A stretch of 64,000 nucleotides of DNA from assembly GCF_014698835.1 (NCBI RefSeq), contig NZ_JACJTU010000010.1:153897-217896 (forward strand), read 5' to 3'. Position numbers and translations under genes: made by a program. This DNA comes from Nostoc paludosum FACHB-159 (lineage in GTDB: Bacteria > Cyanobacteriota > Cyanobacteriia > Cyanobacteriales > Nostocaceae). Below, piece by piece: positions 40,741 through 50,367 of this stretch. The notes under the pieces are model-generated. The model was not told where the DNA came from, ran no database searches, and worked only from the letters and a program-made list of their open reading frames with translations. The first letter of the stretch is position 1. Each line of letters starts with the position of its first letter.

Positions 40741-41148
40741 AAATTCTCAACTTAGTTATCTCAAATCTGCGCTAATTAAATGGCGGTCTGGTGACAATTC
40801 GCTTCTCTTCTCTACAAGAGGCTGCATTAACCCAAACGCGCTTACGCAAAACTCATTTAATTTTGACATTTTCCAGGTCAACTCGCCGTTGAGGAATTAG
40901 AAATTTAGTCATGGCGGCAGGTTTGCTCTGAATTTCCGTTCCGCCATTAGCTTTTATGACAAGGGCGGTAATCCTGCCAACTGACTAAAAAAAAATCATC
41001 TTTGCCGATGCAAATGTCTGTCTACAGACAGATAGAGAAAGAATGCGGTAGTGGGATCTTAGCATCATCTCTGCAATAAGCATCCAAAACACGATTTTAT
41101 CAAAAGTAAAAAATCTTGCAAACAAAATTTAATTCAAGGACTACAGCA
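40741..41148. other. About 400 bases between divergent trpS and radical SAM gene
   Basis: No gene. A short hairpin TGTCTGTCTACAGACA (41011-41026) lies about 120 bases before the radical SAM start. Promoters of both genes are expected. Confidence 0.4.
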
Positions 41149-42729
41149 ATGAAAGTACTCTTACTTTACCCCCGCTTTCCCAAAACCTTTTGGTCTTACG
41201 ATGAATTCATGAAAATAGCGGGACTGAAGGCATTTATTCCACCGTTAGGAATTCTGACTGTTGCCGCTATGCTACCAACAGACTGGGAAGTTCGGTTTTA
41301 TGACCGCAATGTTAACCAAGAAACAGATACTGATTGGGAATGGTGTGACATCGTGATTCTTTCTGCCATGCTTGCACAGAAAGAAGACTTTCTCGCCCAA
41401 ATTCACAAAGCAGCGCAGCTAGGGAAAAAAGTGGCTGTGGGTGGTCCTTATCCAACTTCAGTACCAGAACCTGCACGAAAAGCAGGAGCTAACTACTTGA
41501 TTTTAGATGAAGGGGAGATTACAGTTCCACAATTTTTAGAAGCGATCGCCAAAGGTGAAGAACAAGGAACCTTCCGCGCCCTTGAAAAACCAGATGTAAC
41601 CCAAAGCCCCATACCTCGCTTTGATTTACTCAAGCGAGATGATTACTTAATGATGGCAATCCAGTTTTCTCGCGGTTGTCCTTTTGAATGTGAATTCTGT
41701 GACATCATCAATTTATACGGTCGCAAACCACGTACCAAAGAACCCAGCCAAACCCTAGCAGAACTCCAAACCCTCTATGACTTGGGTTGGCGCGGATCTC
41801 TGTTCGTAGTGGATGATAACTTTATTGGCAATAAGCGCAATGTTAAACGCCTTTTACAAGAATTAATCCCGTGGATGCAGGAACGCAATTATCCCTTCAC
41901 CTTTCTTACCGAAGCTTCCGTCAACCTAGCAGAAGATACTGAGCTATTAGAACTAATGGCTAAAGCTGGTTTCTACGCAGTCTTTTTAGGTATTGAAACA
42001 CCAGATCAAGACAGCCTGCAAGTCACTCGCAAGTTTCAGAATACCCGCAATCCCCTATTAGAAGCCTGCCGTACCATCAATCAAGCAGGATTACTCATTT
42101 ATGCAGGATTTATCATTGGTTTTGATGGAGAAAAAAGTGGTGCTGGTGAGCGAATTCAAGCTTTTGTCGAAGAAACTGGCATTCCTCAACCGATGCTAGG
42201 TATACTGCAAGCCCTACCCAATACTGCCCTGTGGCAAAGGCTAAAACAAGAGGAGCGATTATTAGAAGGATTTGGAGGTTTGGAGGTGGGGGATCAGAAC
42301 TCCTTAATGAATTTTGTTCCTAGCCGTCCGATGGCTGAAATTGCTAAAGAATATTTAGAGGCAATTTGGAGAATGTACGAACCCAAAAATTATCTCCGAC
42401 GTTGTTTTGAACAATGTCTGAAGATTACCCCTAATCCCCAACTACAGCAGACGATGTATTTTCCTCCTGGCAAAGGACTGCGACTACTTGCACACTTGCT
42501 CTGGCGACAAGGCTGGCAACGGCAGGAAATTCGCGGTCAATTTTGGCAACAGCTTTGGACTATCCTCCGCACCAAGCCCCAATTCGTGAATATGTATTTG
42601 GGTTTATGTGCAGCTGGCGAACATTTTTGGGAATACCGTATTTTAGCCAGAGAACGCATTACTGAGCAGTTAGGATTTGACCCGCTAACCACGCCTACCC
42701 CTGTTGAAAAACCATTAGTCACAATTTAA
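41149..42729 (+). CDS. B12-binding-domain radical SAM protein with DUF4070
   Basis: 526 aa from ATG 41149, set by AAGGA at 41136-41140. An N-terminal cobalamin-binding-like Rossmann domain (MKVLLLYPRFPKTFWSYDEFMKIAGLKAFIPPLGILTVAAMLP) is followed by the radical SAM cluster Cys177-Cys181-Cys184 (CPFECEFC) and TIM barrel (FTFLTEASVNLAED, AVFLGIETPDQDSLQ, GFIIGFDGE). A C-terminal DUF4070 ends it. The canonical B12-ligand DxHxxG is not seen (the loop reads YDRNVNQETD), so bound cobalamin is uncertain. Related proteins methylate or rearrange lipids and pigments; the substrate here is unknown. Confidence 0.85.
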   Translation: MKVLLLYPRFPKTFWSYDEFMKIAGLKAFIPPLGILTVAAMLPTDWEVRFYDRNVNQETDTDWEWCDIVILSAMLAQKEDFLAQIHKAAQLGKKVAVGGPYPTSVPEPARKAGANYLILDEGEITVPQFLEAIAKGEEQGTFRALEKPDVTQSPIPRFDLLKRDDYLMMAIQFSRGCPFECEFCDIINLYGRKPRTKEPSQTLAELQTLYDLGWRGSLFVVDDNFIGNKRNVKRLLQELIPWMQERNYPFTFLTEASVNLAEDTELLELMAKAGFYAVFLGIETPDQDSLQVTRKFQNTRNPLLEACRTINQAGLLIYAGFIIGFDGEKSGAGERIQAFVEETGIPQPMLGILQALPNTALWQRLKQEERLLEGFGGLEVGDQNSLMNFVPSRPMAEIAKEYLEAIWRMYEPKNYLRRCFEQCLKITPNPQLQQTMYFPPGKGLRLLAHLLWRQGWQRQEIRGQFWQQLWTILRTKPQFVNMYLGLCAAGEHFWEYRILARERITEQLGFDPLTTPTPVEKPLVTI

Positions 42730-43005
42730 GAAAAAAGCAGCAATACATAGCACAATACAGTTCAGTTAAGCAATTTTTTCCTTCTCTTTCTTCTCTCTCT
42801 GTGTACTCTGCGCCTCTGTGGTAGCCTGCGGCAAGCCGCTGCGCGTCTACGTTAAAAAAAATGACTTTGACAAAGAGTGCTAGCCTTAACTGAACCGTAT
42901 TGATATATAGCAATTTTCATTTCGATGAGATACACAGTAGGGACGCACAGCTGTGCGCCCCTACCAATTGTTTGTACTCCAACAAATCAAACTCTTAAAT
43001 TCGAT
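42730..43005. repeat. Dispersed repeats and a near-perfect palindrome
   Basis: TCTCTCTCTGTGTACTCTGC and CGCCTCTGTGGTAGCCTGCG at 42793-42830 run into GGCAAGCCGCTGCGCGTCTAC. A 28-base palindrome at 42937-42964 (GTAGGGACGCACAG against CTGTGCGCCCCTAC) has one mismatch pair and lies between converging genes. A related perfect palindrome is at 52896-52921. Confidence 0.8.
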
Positions 43006-43872
43006 TTACCTTTCTGCTAAACCTACCTGTCCTCCTATTAACCCCAAAAATCCTGTTCCAAAGTGCTGAATTTCCAAAAAACTTGCTTGTTCTGCCGAGG
43101 TTTTGTAAATTTTGAATGTTTTCATAATTCCCAAAGTAGCAGCACTTTCTAAAGGGCCAACAAAGCTTGTATCTCGGTCAAGAAAATAAGGTTGATTAGC
43201 CCAATGAGCCATCTGATTTGCATTTAAAAAATAACAGCCTGAATGGGGATTGAGGGCACGATTAAAAGTAATAGGTGTATTCATAATTGTACCCTTGAGT
43301 TCTTGTTGTTCCTGCACATTTTGAAAGGGAGCAGTGACTCGCAATGCCAAATCTCCATCAATATAAGCTTTGTGAACTAAACCATGAAGCGAGATTTCAT
43401 AGCGATTTGGCTGGAGTAAGTTCGAGTCACCTGCTTGTTGGGTAAACCAGTTTAATTTGACAAAAAGCCAAGGGTCATGAACGATCAAATCATCTTCCAA
43501 AAAACAATAGTAGTCGTATTTACCAAGACAACTTTGCAGAACAGCTTGGCACTCAAATCCTAAAAGCATAGGTTCTACATTACTAGAATGATGCTTATAT
43601 AAATGAGATGGTACAGGAAGCTGATTCAAAAGATGATGATTTTGGGTTGTACAAATAACAATATCTAATTCGTGAGATTGGGGTTGATTAGCAGGAAAAG
43701 CTAATCGCTGAGCAATGTTAATAATACTTTGAGATTTCCCAAATAATTGGTGCAAGGCAGTAAGGCTTTGGCTTAAGGCTTGCAAACGAGGTTTGGGGTC
43801 TTTGCGTTGGGAAGCGTGACGGCCCTCATCGCTAGGTTTAAAAAAATGGGCAATAGTAAGAAGAATTCGCAT
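43006..43872 (-). CDS. Putative glycosyltransferase (GT-A-like)
   Basis: 288 aa. ELDIVICTTQNHHLL and the metal-type motif YYCFLEDDLIVHDPWLFVKLNWF (E-D-D) suggest a GT-A sugar transferase; HSGCYFLNANQMAHW and LESAATLGIM follow. I do not recognise a numbered family. It lies 116 bases downstream of a GT4 gene on the same strand, so the two may act in one surface-glycan pathway. Confidence 0.55.
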   Translation of the reverse strand: MRILLTIAHFFKPSDEGRHASQRKDPKPRLQALSQSLTALHQLFGKSQSIINIAQRLAFPANQPQSHELDIVICTTQNHHLLNQLPVPSHLYKHHSSNVEPMLLGFECQAVLQSCLGKYDYYCFLEDDLIVHDPWLFVKLNWFTQQAGDSNLLQPNRYEISLHGLVHKAYIDGDLALRVTAPFQNVQEQQELKGTIMNTPITFNRALNPHSGCYFLNANQMAHWANQPYFLDRDTSFVGPLESAATLGIMKTFKIYKTSAEQASFLEIQHFGTGFLGLIGGQVGLAER

Positions 43873-43919
43873 TTTTAATGTTATTTAGTTATTAGTTATT
43901 AGAGACGCGATTAACCCTT

Positions 43920-43985
43920 GTCTGTACAATAGTCATTGGTCATTCCCGAATGCCCAATGCCCTATGCCCTATGCCCTATTCCCAA
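43920..43985. repeat. ATGCCCT/CCCAATG heptamers between the two sugar-transfer genes
   Basis: GAATGCCCAATGCCCTATG and further GCCCTAT copies lie directly behind the GT4 stop codon on the minus strand. Confidence 0.8.
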
Positions 43986-43988
43986 TAT

Positions 43989-45254
43989 TTAATTTCCGCC
44001 AAATCCTTTGGAAACTTTAGTGGTTTGGCGCTTTTTACTCTCAGCATTTTTAGTACTTAACATCCATTCCAAATGCTCTGGTAAGAGTTTTGCCACATCA
44101 TAATGTTTGAGAATTGTCGCTCGTGCGTTGGCACGAATCGCTTTCATTTCTTGAGGATTATCCAGCGCTTCTTCAACCCGATCCGCAATATTTTTGGGAG
44201 AAAAGAAATCTACAAGCAGTCCATTAACGCCATCTTGTATAACCTCTAAAACTGGTGCAGTTCTGGAAGCTACTAGCAGACATCCAACTGACATTGACTC
44301 TAACATCGACCAAGATAAAACAAAAGGACGGGTTAAATAAATATGAGCCGAAGATGCTTGTAATACCTGGAGATATTCATGGTAAGGTAGGCTATCTGTA
44401 AAGTGCAGCCTTGATAAATCTAAAGATAATTTTTCTAGCATTAATTGTTTATAAGTCTTGCCATCCGGGAGATTTTTACCATAAGCAACTCTATCTTCTC
44501 CCACAACTACTACATGGCATTTGGGTCGCCGTTGTTGAAGTAGGGCTACAGCTTCCATAAACTGCGGAAAACCTCGATAAGGTTCCATTCCTCGTCCCAC
44601 ATAAGTTACTAACTCTTCCACATGGGAAAGGTCGAGATTTATTCTTGGTAAAACTAACTTTGCATCTGGTATGGGAGCAAAAAATTTAGTGTCAATTCCA
44701 TCATGACAGACAGTGATTTTATCTCGAAATTCTTTAGGAAATTGTTGCCGCTGCCAATGAGTAGGAGAAAGCCCGCGATCGCAACTGTATAAATCAGTCA
44801 AAATCGGCGTATTTTTCACGCGAATTCGGCATACATCATCAGCATTTAATGGTTCATTGGGATCGAAATCTGCATCGGAACCATGAGCATGATAAAACCA
44901 CTCGAAATAACACAACAATTCTGCTTTGGGAAACACATCTTTCATAAATAAAGTCGGCCCCCAACCAGAATGACCATAAACTATATCTGGGACAAAACCC
45001 TCAGCTTTTAATTTTTCTGCTATGCGATAAACAGCTTGACCAGTGAGTACAGCATTTTCCAGGCTACGAACATAGTGGTGGGTTTGGGGAGCAGCTTCAC
45101 GAGAAGGAGTGTAAATAGCTTTATGAACGCCAAATATTTCTCCTTCGCGACGATTTGTGCCATACACAATTCTGAAATTTTTATCCCTGCCCAAAAACAT
45201 GGCGAGGTTACGAAATTGCGCGGGGAAGTTGGGATGTAAAAATAAAATCTGCAT
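43989..45254 (-). CDS. Glycosyltransferase family 4 protein
   Basis: 421 aa, GT-B fold. It opens MQILFLHPNFPAQFRNLAMFL. VYGHSGWGPTLFMKDVFP, VCHDGIDTKFF (donor-side hinge), VTYVGRGMEPYRGFPQFMEAVALL, VVVVGEDRVAYG and the E-x7-E region SWSMLESMSVGCLLVASRTAPVLEVIQDGVNGLLVDF are GT4 features. The donor and acceptor are unknown; the opening HPNFPAQFR is common in cyanobacterial GT4 enzymes of exopolysaccharide clusters. Confidence 0.85.
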   Translation of the reverse strand: MQILFLHPNFPAQFRNLAMFLGRDKNFRIVYGTNRREGEIFGVHKAIYTPSREAAPQTHHYVRSLENAVLTGQAVYRIAEKLKAEGFVPDIVYGHSGWGPTLFMKDVFPKAELLCYFEWFYHAHGSDADFDPNEPLNADDVCRIRVKNTPILTDLYSCDRGLSPTHWQRQQFPKEFRDKITVCHDGIDTKFFAPIPDAKLVLPRINLDLSHVEELVTYVGRGMEPYRGFPQFMEAVALLQQRRPKCHVVVVGEDRVAYGKNLPDGKTYKQLMLEKLSLDLSRLHFTDSLPYHEYLQVLQASSAHIYLTRPFVLSWSMLESMSVGCLLVASRTAPVLEVIQDGVNGLLVDFFSPKNIADRVEEALDNPQEMKAIRANARATILKHYDVAKLLPEHLEWMLSTKNAESKKRQTTKVSKGFGGN

Positions 45255-45696
45255 CGCAATAATTTTAATTAGCTTATTGTGAGGTAAAATAAAACAGAAG
45301 ACAGAATTTGTAAGTAGTTAATAATGATTAGTACATAAGCAAGCTATTGTATTTCTACAATTGTAAAATCATATATTCCCGAATTTGTAAATAAGTGTGA
45401 AATATTTTCTTTCAACAATAATTAATTATGCTGTTCTTGGCTCATCATAATTTCTGCAAATTGGTCAATTATTCTGGCTCCTGAATTTTGGTAATGTTTT
45501 TAAGATTATAAGATTATTTGCCAGAATTTTTTCGCAATTCAATATTAGTTAACCTAATTTGTTCTTGAATACTCATACTAATTTGTCCCAAGTCACATCT
45601 TCCACCCTACGGCTTCCCCATTGAATGTAACTGAGTGCTGTTTTGGTGAGCCGTTGCTGTGAAATGCGAAAATAATTGGAAATTCTTCTAACGACC
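45255..45696. other. About 440 bases with a decayed coding remnant on the minus strand
   Basis: Minus strand from about 45680 reads ISQQRLTKTALSYIQWGSRR, then VEDVTWDKLV and stop at 45573. It overlaps a second short frame (MSIQEQIRLTNIELRKNSGK) by ATGA. This looks like the tail of a lost gene plus a short follower, not a complete gene. The rest is AT-rich. Confidence 0.35.
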
Positions 45697-46437
45697 ATGA
45701 AATTTATTGGCATTGATTTAGGCTGGAAATCCCAACCAAGCGGACTATGCTGTTTAGAATGGATAGATGGACAACTGCAACTACTGGATTTAGACCGCAA
45801 AGAAGCCATTGCAGACATCCTGATATGGATTGATAACAGCGTACAACCAGACGAACCAGCCATCATCGCCGTAGATGCACCCACCCTCATACCCAACGAC
45901 ACTGGAAGTCGCCTTCCCGACAAACTCACCCACAAATACTTTGGTAAATATCATGCCGGATGTTACCCAGCTAACAAAAACCTACCCTTTGCCGATCGCA
46001 CCATCAACTTTGGCTTAGAATTAGAATCTCGTGGCTACTTACACGCACCCACCATCGAACCACAAAAACTTAGCCGATATCAAATAGAAGTCTTCCCCCA
46101 CCCAGCCATTGTTCATCTTTTTAACTTAGAACGCATCCTCAAATACAAAAAAGGACGCCTCAGCGAACGCCGCTTAGAATTAATCAAACTGCAAAATTAT
46201 CTTGTCGATATCCTCCCCTCTCTCTCCCCCCCTCTGCGTCCTCTGCGCCTCTGCGGTTCGTTCATTCCAGAAATCCCCATCACAGGCGCAGCCTTGAAAG
46301 CAACTGAAGATAAACTAGATGCCCTAGTTTGCGCTTATATTGCTGCATACTGGTGGTATTGGGGAGAAGAACGTAATTTAGTACTTGGCGATCGCACCAC
46401 TGGCTACATTGTCATTCCCCAAAGAATTTTAACTTAA
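45697..46437 (+). CDS. DUF429 family protein (RNase H-like fold) with a repeat-derived insert
   Basis: 246 aa from ATG 45697 (MKFIGIDLGWKSQPSGLCCL). The family has an RNase H/actin-like fold: GIDLGW, IIAVDAPTLIP and the C-terminal TEDKLDALVCAYIAAYW with conserved Asp and His residues. Function unknown; predicted nuclease. Residues about 172-189 (PSLSPPLRPLRLCGSFI) are coded by CTCTGCGTCCTCTGCGCC plus TCTGCGGTTCGTT, a dispersed intergenic repeat of cyanobacteria that here stays open. The insert falls between two conserved elements. Confidence 0.8.
   Translation: MKFIGIDLGWKSQPSGLCCLEWIDGQLQLLDLDRKEAIADILIWIDNSVQPDEPAIIAVDAPTLIPNDTGSRLPDKLTHKYFGKYHAGCYPANKNLPFADRTINFGLELESRGYLHAPTIEPQKLSRYQIEVFPHPAIVHLFNLERILKYKKGRLSERRLELIKLQNYLVDILPSLSPPLRPLRLCGSFIPEIPITGAALKATEDKLDALVCAYIAAYWWYWGEERNLVLGDRTTGYIVIPQRILT
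46212..46262 (+). repeat. Dispersed CTCTGCG repeat inside DUF429
   Basis: TCTCTCTCCCCCCCTCTGCG, then TCCTCTGCGCCTCTGCGGTT. The same word order (TCTCTC..., CTCTGCGCCTCTGTGG) is intergenic at 42793-42820. Confidence 0.75.
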
Positions 46438-46553
46438 AATGGCGTTGTCGAAAATAAGATTTTATCTCACGCTCCAGGTGCAGAAAAGGCGTGTTAGATT
46501 ATGAGCTATATATTGCTGCAAACCCAATCTCCAGTCTTTTTTACCGAGGTTTT

Positions 46554-47021
46554 ATGCAAGAAGTTAGTTCTAATTTGAGTTTAAAAGAGCTTTATGAAAT
46601 TGATGAACATCTCTGGTTAGAAGAAACAATTAAATTATTGAAAGCTCATCATTTAGAAGAATTAGATTTAGAAAATTTAATTGAGGAGCTAGAAAATTTG
46701 GGACGCAGAGACAAAGCCAGGGTTGCTAGTTTATTAGAGCAAGTTATTAGACATCTTTTGTTGCTGCAATATTGGAAAGAAGAATCTGAATATAATTCTG
46801 GACATTCGAGAGCAGAAATTAGAAGTTTTAGAACTCAGCTAAAACGTAACTTGACAACGAATTTATATCAATTTTTAGAAAAAGAATTACCATTAATTTA
46901 TGATGATGCTTTAGGGTATGTTCTTGAGAAAACTGAAGGCAAACTCAATAACTTACCCCAATCTTGCACTTATACCTTAGAACAGCTATTAGATATTAAT
47001 TATCTACCTGAAATTATGTAA
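46554..47021 (+). CDS. DUF29 family protein
   Basis: 155 aa from ATG 46554, which has GAGG at 46546-46549; the longer TTG frame lacks support. LYEIDEHLWLEETIKLLKAHHLEELDLENLIEELENLGRRDKARVASLLEQVIRHLLLLQYW is the DUF29 signature, followed by RSFRTQLKRNL and YDDALGYV. The family is widespread in cyanobacteria, often multicopy, with unknown function. Very helical. A terminator for the opposite strand overlaps its end. Confidence 0.85.
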   Translation: MQEVSSNLSLKELYEIDEHLWLEETIKLLKAHHLEELDLENLIEELENLGRRDKARVASLLEQVIRHLLLLQYWKEESEYNSGHSRAEIRSFRTQLKRNLTTNLYQFLEKELPLIYDDALGYVLEKTEGKLNNLPQSCTYTLEQLLDINYLPEIM

Positions 47022-47054
47022 AAAAAAGCGTTGCTAAATTGAAATCAGCAACGC
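47021..47054 (-). terminator. Intrinsic terminator behind the glucan phosphorylase gene
   Basis: On the minus strand GCGTTGCT (47054-47047) pairs with AGCAACGC (47035-47028) and is followed by at least seven T. Confidence 0.85.
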
Positions 47055-47088
47055 CTAATCTTGAGTATTCAAAAACTATTTAGTAGTC

Positions 47089-49653
47089 TTATTCTGCCCA
47101 AGCAATCAACCTTGGCTCATAGGCATTAGCCAAATATTGATTTTTCGGCAATACGCGCAAAGACAAGCCTTGCAAACCGGAGGTGGTGTAGGTAATGTTA
47201 GCGGTGTAAGTACTCAATCCTTGGCTATCTTCGCCTTGGTAATCCATCACCACTGTCACCGCGTTGACGATATCACCATTGGCATCGATCGCACCTTGAT
47301 ATAACTCTACCTGCACATCATCATTGTCCAAAGTTGCCAAGTCAACCTTGGCTTTGACAGCCACAGTTTGGTTAACTTCAATATCCGCAGGTGTGGATAC
47401 ATCAATATCTTTGATTTTGATGTTGAACCAGTGGTCGCTGAGTTTTGCTTTCCAAGCGGCTAGTTCTTTGGCTGGGGCATAGTTATCAATGGTCAGGGTA
47501 TGATAGCGATCGCTAGCTGGAAAATAAGCTCTTTGTGCATATTCTCCTACCATCCGCGCTGTATTAAAGAATGGGCAATTCAAGCGAATTGCATCCTTCA
47601 TTTTGGCAACCCACGGCCGCGGTAAGCCATCACTATCCCGATGTTCGTAAAATAGCGGTACGACTTCCTTGTCTAGCAAATCGTAGAGGGCGTTTGCTTC
47701 TACTTCATCTTGGTAGGCGGGATCGTCGTAATTCTCTCCATGTCCAATTGCCCAGCCCGTGCGGACGTAATCAGCTTCATCCCACCAACCATCTAGTACA
47801 CTTAAATTCGGCAATCCATTCATGGAGGCTTTCATGCCACTGGTACCAGATGCTTCCCGTGGACGACGCGGTGTGTTTAACCAGATATCACAACCTGCTA
47901 CCATCAACCGCGAAATGTGAATGTCGTAATTAGGAACAAACACTACCTGCTTTTCTAAATGCTGTTCGCGGATAAAGTGATTGATGTCGCGGATGAGTTC
48001 TTTTCCGGGAATATCTTTAGGATGTGCTTTACCGGCGATGACAAATTGCACCTTTCGGTCTTTATTGGCTAACAAAATCCGCTTGATGCGTTCTACATCG
48101 CGCATCCACAGGGTAGCGCGTTTGTAGGTGGCAAAGCGACGAGCAAAGCCAATGGTGAAAGCGTAGGGATCTAAAACTTCTTGGGCTTGGACAATTTCTG
48201 AGGGTGAAGCGCCGCGATCGCGTAAATGCTTGACCAAATGCTCCCGCACGTACAATATCATGTCTAAGCGGCAGCGTTCGTGATTGCGCCACAATTCTTC
48301 ATCAGGTATGGCGTCCATCCTGTCCCACAGTGGACTATCCACTGGTGCTGATGACCAACTCGGCCCCAGGTAGCGATCGTATAACTCTTGAGTTGATTTG
48401 GCAACACAACTCCGAGCATGGACACCGTTTGTGATGGCGGCGATGGGTACTTCTTCCACTGGCACTTTCTTCCACAAGCCTTGGAACATTTGCCGCGACA
48501 CTACGCCGTGCAGTTGTGCCACACCGTTGGAAAATGTTGCCATTTTCAACGCCAACACTGCCATACTGAAAGGCGCAGATAAATCACCCGTATTTTCCCG
48601 CCCCAGTCCTAAAAACTGTTCTTTGGGCAAGCCAAAGATTTCTGCATAGTACCCCAGATAGTACAAAACTTTATCGGGAGAAAACAAGTCAATACCTGCG
48701 GGGACTGGCGTGTGAGTGGTGAAGATATTGCTCGAAGCCACCACCTGTTTAGCTTCGGCATAACTCAATCCTTCTTCCTGAATCAGCAAGCGGATGCGTT
48801 CTAGGGCGGAGAAGGCAGCGTGACCTTCGTTCATGTGGTAGGCGGTTACGTTTAGCCCCAAGGCTTTGAGCATTTGCACGCCACCGATCCCCAACATGAT
48901 TTCCTGGTGGATACGCATGTCGATGTCGCCACCATAGAGTTGGTCTGTGATGTCGTGGTCGTAGGGATTATTGGGTTCAATGTTGGTGTCTAGCAGATAT
49001 AAAGGCACCATTCCCACTTGTACGCGCCAAACTCTGGCGTAGACCTTGCGCCCTGGATAGTCTACCGCAATCCGTAGTTCTGAACCATCGGCATTGCGCT
49101 CTAGGTGCAGGGGCATATTGTAAAAATCGTTGATGGGGTAGCGTTCTTGCTGCCAACCATCAGCATTGAGATACTGGGCAAAGTAGCCTTGCTGGTAAAG
49201 TAAACCTACACCTACAAGGGGTAGACCCAAGTCACTGGCAGATTTGAGGTGATCCCCCGCCAGAACGCCTAAGCCTCCAGAATAGACGGGCAAACAATCA
49301 ACAAGTCCAAATTCCGCCGAGAAATAGGCGTAGCATTCTTTTGGTTTATTTTCCCGTTGTTTCTGGTACCAGGTGCGTTCTTGCAAATAATCTTCTAACT
49401 GACGGTTAGCTCGATCCATTTGCGCGAGGAAGCCTTCATCTTCGACAACTTCTAAAAGTCGCGCCTGAGAAATAGTACCCAGCATCAATACTGGGTTATG
49501 ACGGCTAGATTCCCACAGGTCAGGATCTAAACGACGAAATAAATCTTTAGTCTCAACGTTCCAATCCCAGTGCAAGTTATATGCCAGCCGCCGCAGCGGT
49601 TCGAGTCGCGGCGGTAGTGAGGGGGAGACATTGAATGTGCGAATTGGCTGCAT
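47089..49653 (-). CDS. glgP: Alpha-glucan (glycogen) phosphorylase
   Basis: 854 aa from ATG 49653; GGAG lies 12 bases upstream. The short-type alpha-glucan phosphorylase family is indicated by RRLAYNLHWDWNVETKDLFRRLD, AYFSAEFGLVDCLPVYSGGLGVLAGDHLKSASDLGLPLVGVGLLY, MNEGHAAFSALERIR, HTPVPAGID and the PLP-lysine loop EASGTSGMKASMNGLPNLSVLDGWWDE. It releases glucose-1-phosphate from storage glycogen. The length and lack of the muscle-type N-terminal regulatory part place it in the bacterial TIGR02094-like group. Monocistronic with its own terminator. Confidence 0.95.
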   Translation of the reverse strand: MQPIRTFNVSPSLPPRLEPLRRLAYNLHWDWNVETKDLFRRLDPDLWESSRHNPVLMLGTISQARLLEVVEDEGFLAQMDRANRQLEDYLQERTWYQKQRENKPKECYAYFSAEFGLVDCLPVYSGGLGVLAGDHLKSASDLGLPLVGVGLLYQQGYFAQYLNADGWQQERYPINDFYNMPLHLERNADGSELRIAVDYPGRKVYARVWRVQVGMVPLYLLDTNIEPNNPYDHDITDQLYGGDIDMRIHQEIMLGIGGVQMLKALGLNVTAYHMNEGHAAFSALERIRLLIQEEGLSYAEAKQVVASSNIFTTHTPVPAGIDLFSPDKVLYYLGYYAEIFGLPKEQFLGLGRENTGDLSAPFSMAVLALKMATFSNGVAQLHGVVSRQMFQGLWKKVPVEEVPIAAITNGVHARSCVAKSTQELYDRYLGPSWSSAPVDSPLWDRMDAIPDEELWRNHERCRLDMILYVREHLVKHLRDRGASPSEIVQAQEVLDPYAFTIGFARRFATYKRATLWMRDVERIKRILLANKDRKVQFVIAGKAHPKDIPGKELIRDINHFIREQHLEKQVVFVPNYDIHISRLMVAGCDIWLNTPRRPREASGTSGMKASMNGLPNLSVLDGWWDEADYVRTGWAIGHGENYDDPAYQDEVEANALYDLLDKEVVPLFYEHRDSDGLPRPWVAKMKDAIRLNCPFFNTARMVGEYAQRAYFPASDRYHTLTIDNYAPAKELAAWKAKLSDHWFNIKIKDIDVSTPADIEVNQTVAVKAKVDLATLDNDDVQVELYQGAIDANGDIVNAVTVVMDYQGEDSQGLSTYTANITYTTSGLQGLSLRVLPKNQYLANAYEPRLIAWAE

Positions 49654-50367
49654 AGGTTGGCAAAACTCCAAGTTTAGCTATGGTTATTGTTTACTTTCTT
49701 TACCAATGTTGCCAATTCTCCATAGCCTAGTTTGTGAAAAAGCCATGACTTTGTTAAGCATTGAGAATTTTTCTTAACCTCGTTGCTATAGTTTACACCA
49801 AGGTATTTTTTATTCTATGCGTTACTTTCAGCCATGTACTTGGTATATGAAAATTTAACCATTTACTGGCATGTATCATTTAATATAATTGAGTTTTTAA
49901 TAAATTATTTAGATTTATTTTATTATTCCTTTTGGGGATCAATTATCGTGCCTTATCGGAGGTTAGATATTATCATCCCAATTGTAACGTTCAGAAAAAA
50001 TTAATTATTTTTTAATAAAATCCTCCTGATATTAGAGTCATCACAATGCATAAGTTAGGTTAACCTAAATTTATGCGATCGCATGACATTGTTTCACCCA
50101 GCCGTAAGCTGTTGTTGAGGAAAACTGTAGTCAGGAGTTCAGCAGAAAAAGCGATGTCTACGAGGGGCTACGCCTACGCCAACCACTTAGTATCAAACAA
50201 ACATTGATACTACAACAGTAAAACAATTCACTCTTCTGTTAAGTTGACACAATAAAACCAAACTATGTGAAAAAAATAAACTACACTAAAGTGCTAATTA
50301 CTGTTACCTATTGGCTATTGCCTATTGCCTTATCCCCAGGAAAATTATTTAAGCCCAGTTACTTATC
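49654..50367. promoter_or_regulatory. About 700-base AT-rich region upstream of glgP with a nested palindrome
   Basis: TTAGGTTAACCTAA at 50055-50068 is a perfect 14-base palindrome flanked by GCATAA (50048-50053) and TTATGC (50071-50076), with a HIP1 site just after. It lies about 400 bases before glgP. A repeat word GGGGCTACGCCTACGCC is at 50164-50180. No gene seen. Confidence 0.4.

Noticed and set aside
47571..48649. Several open frames antisense to glgP
   Set aside because: They mirror the codon pattern of the long, well-conserved phosphorylase gene.
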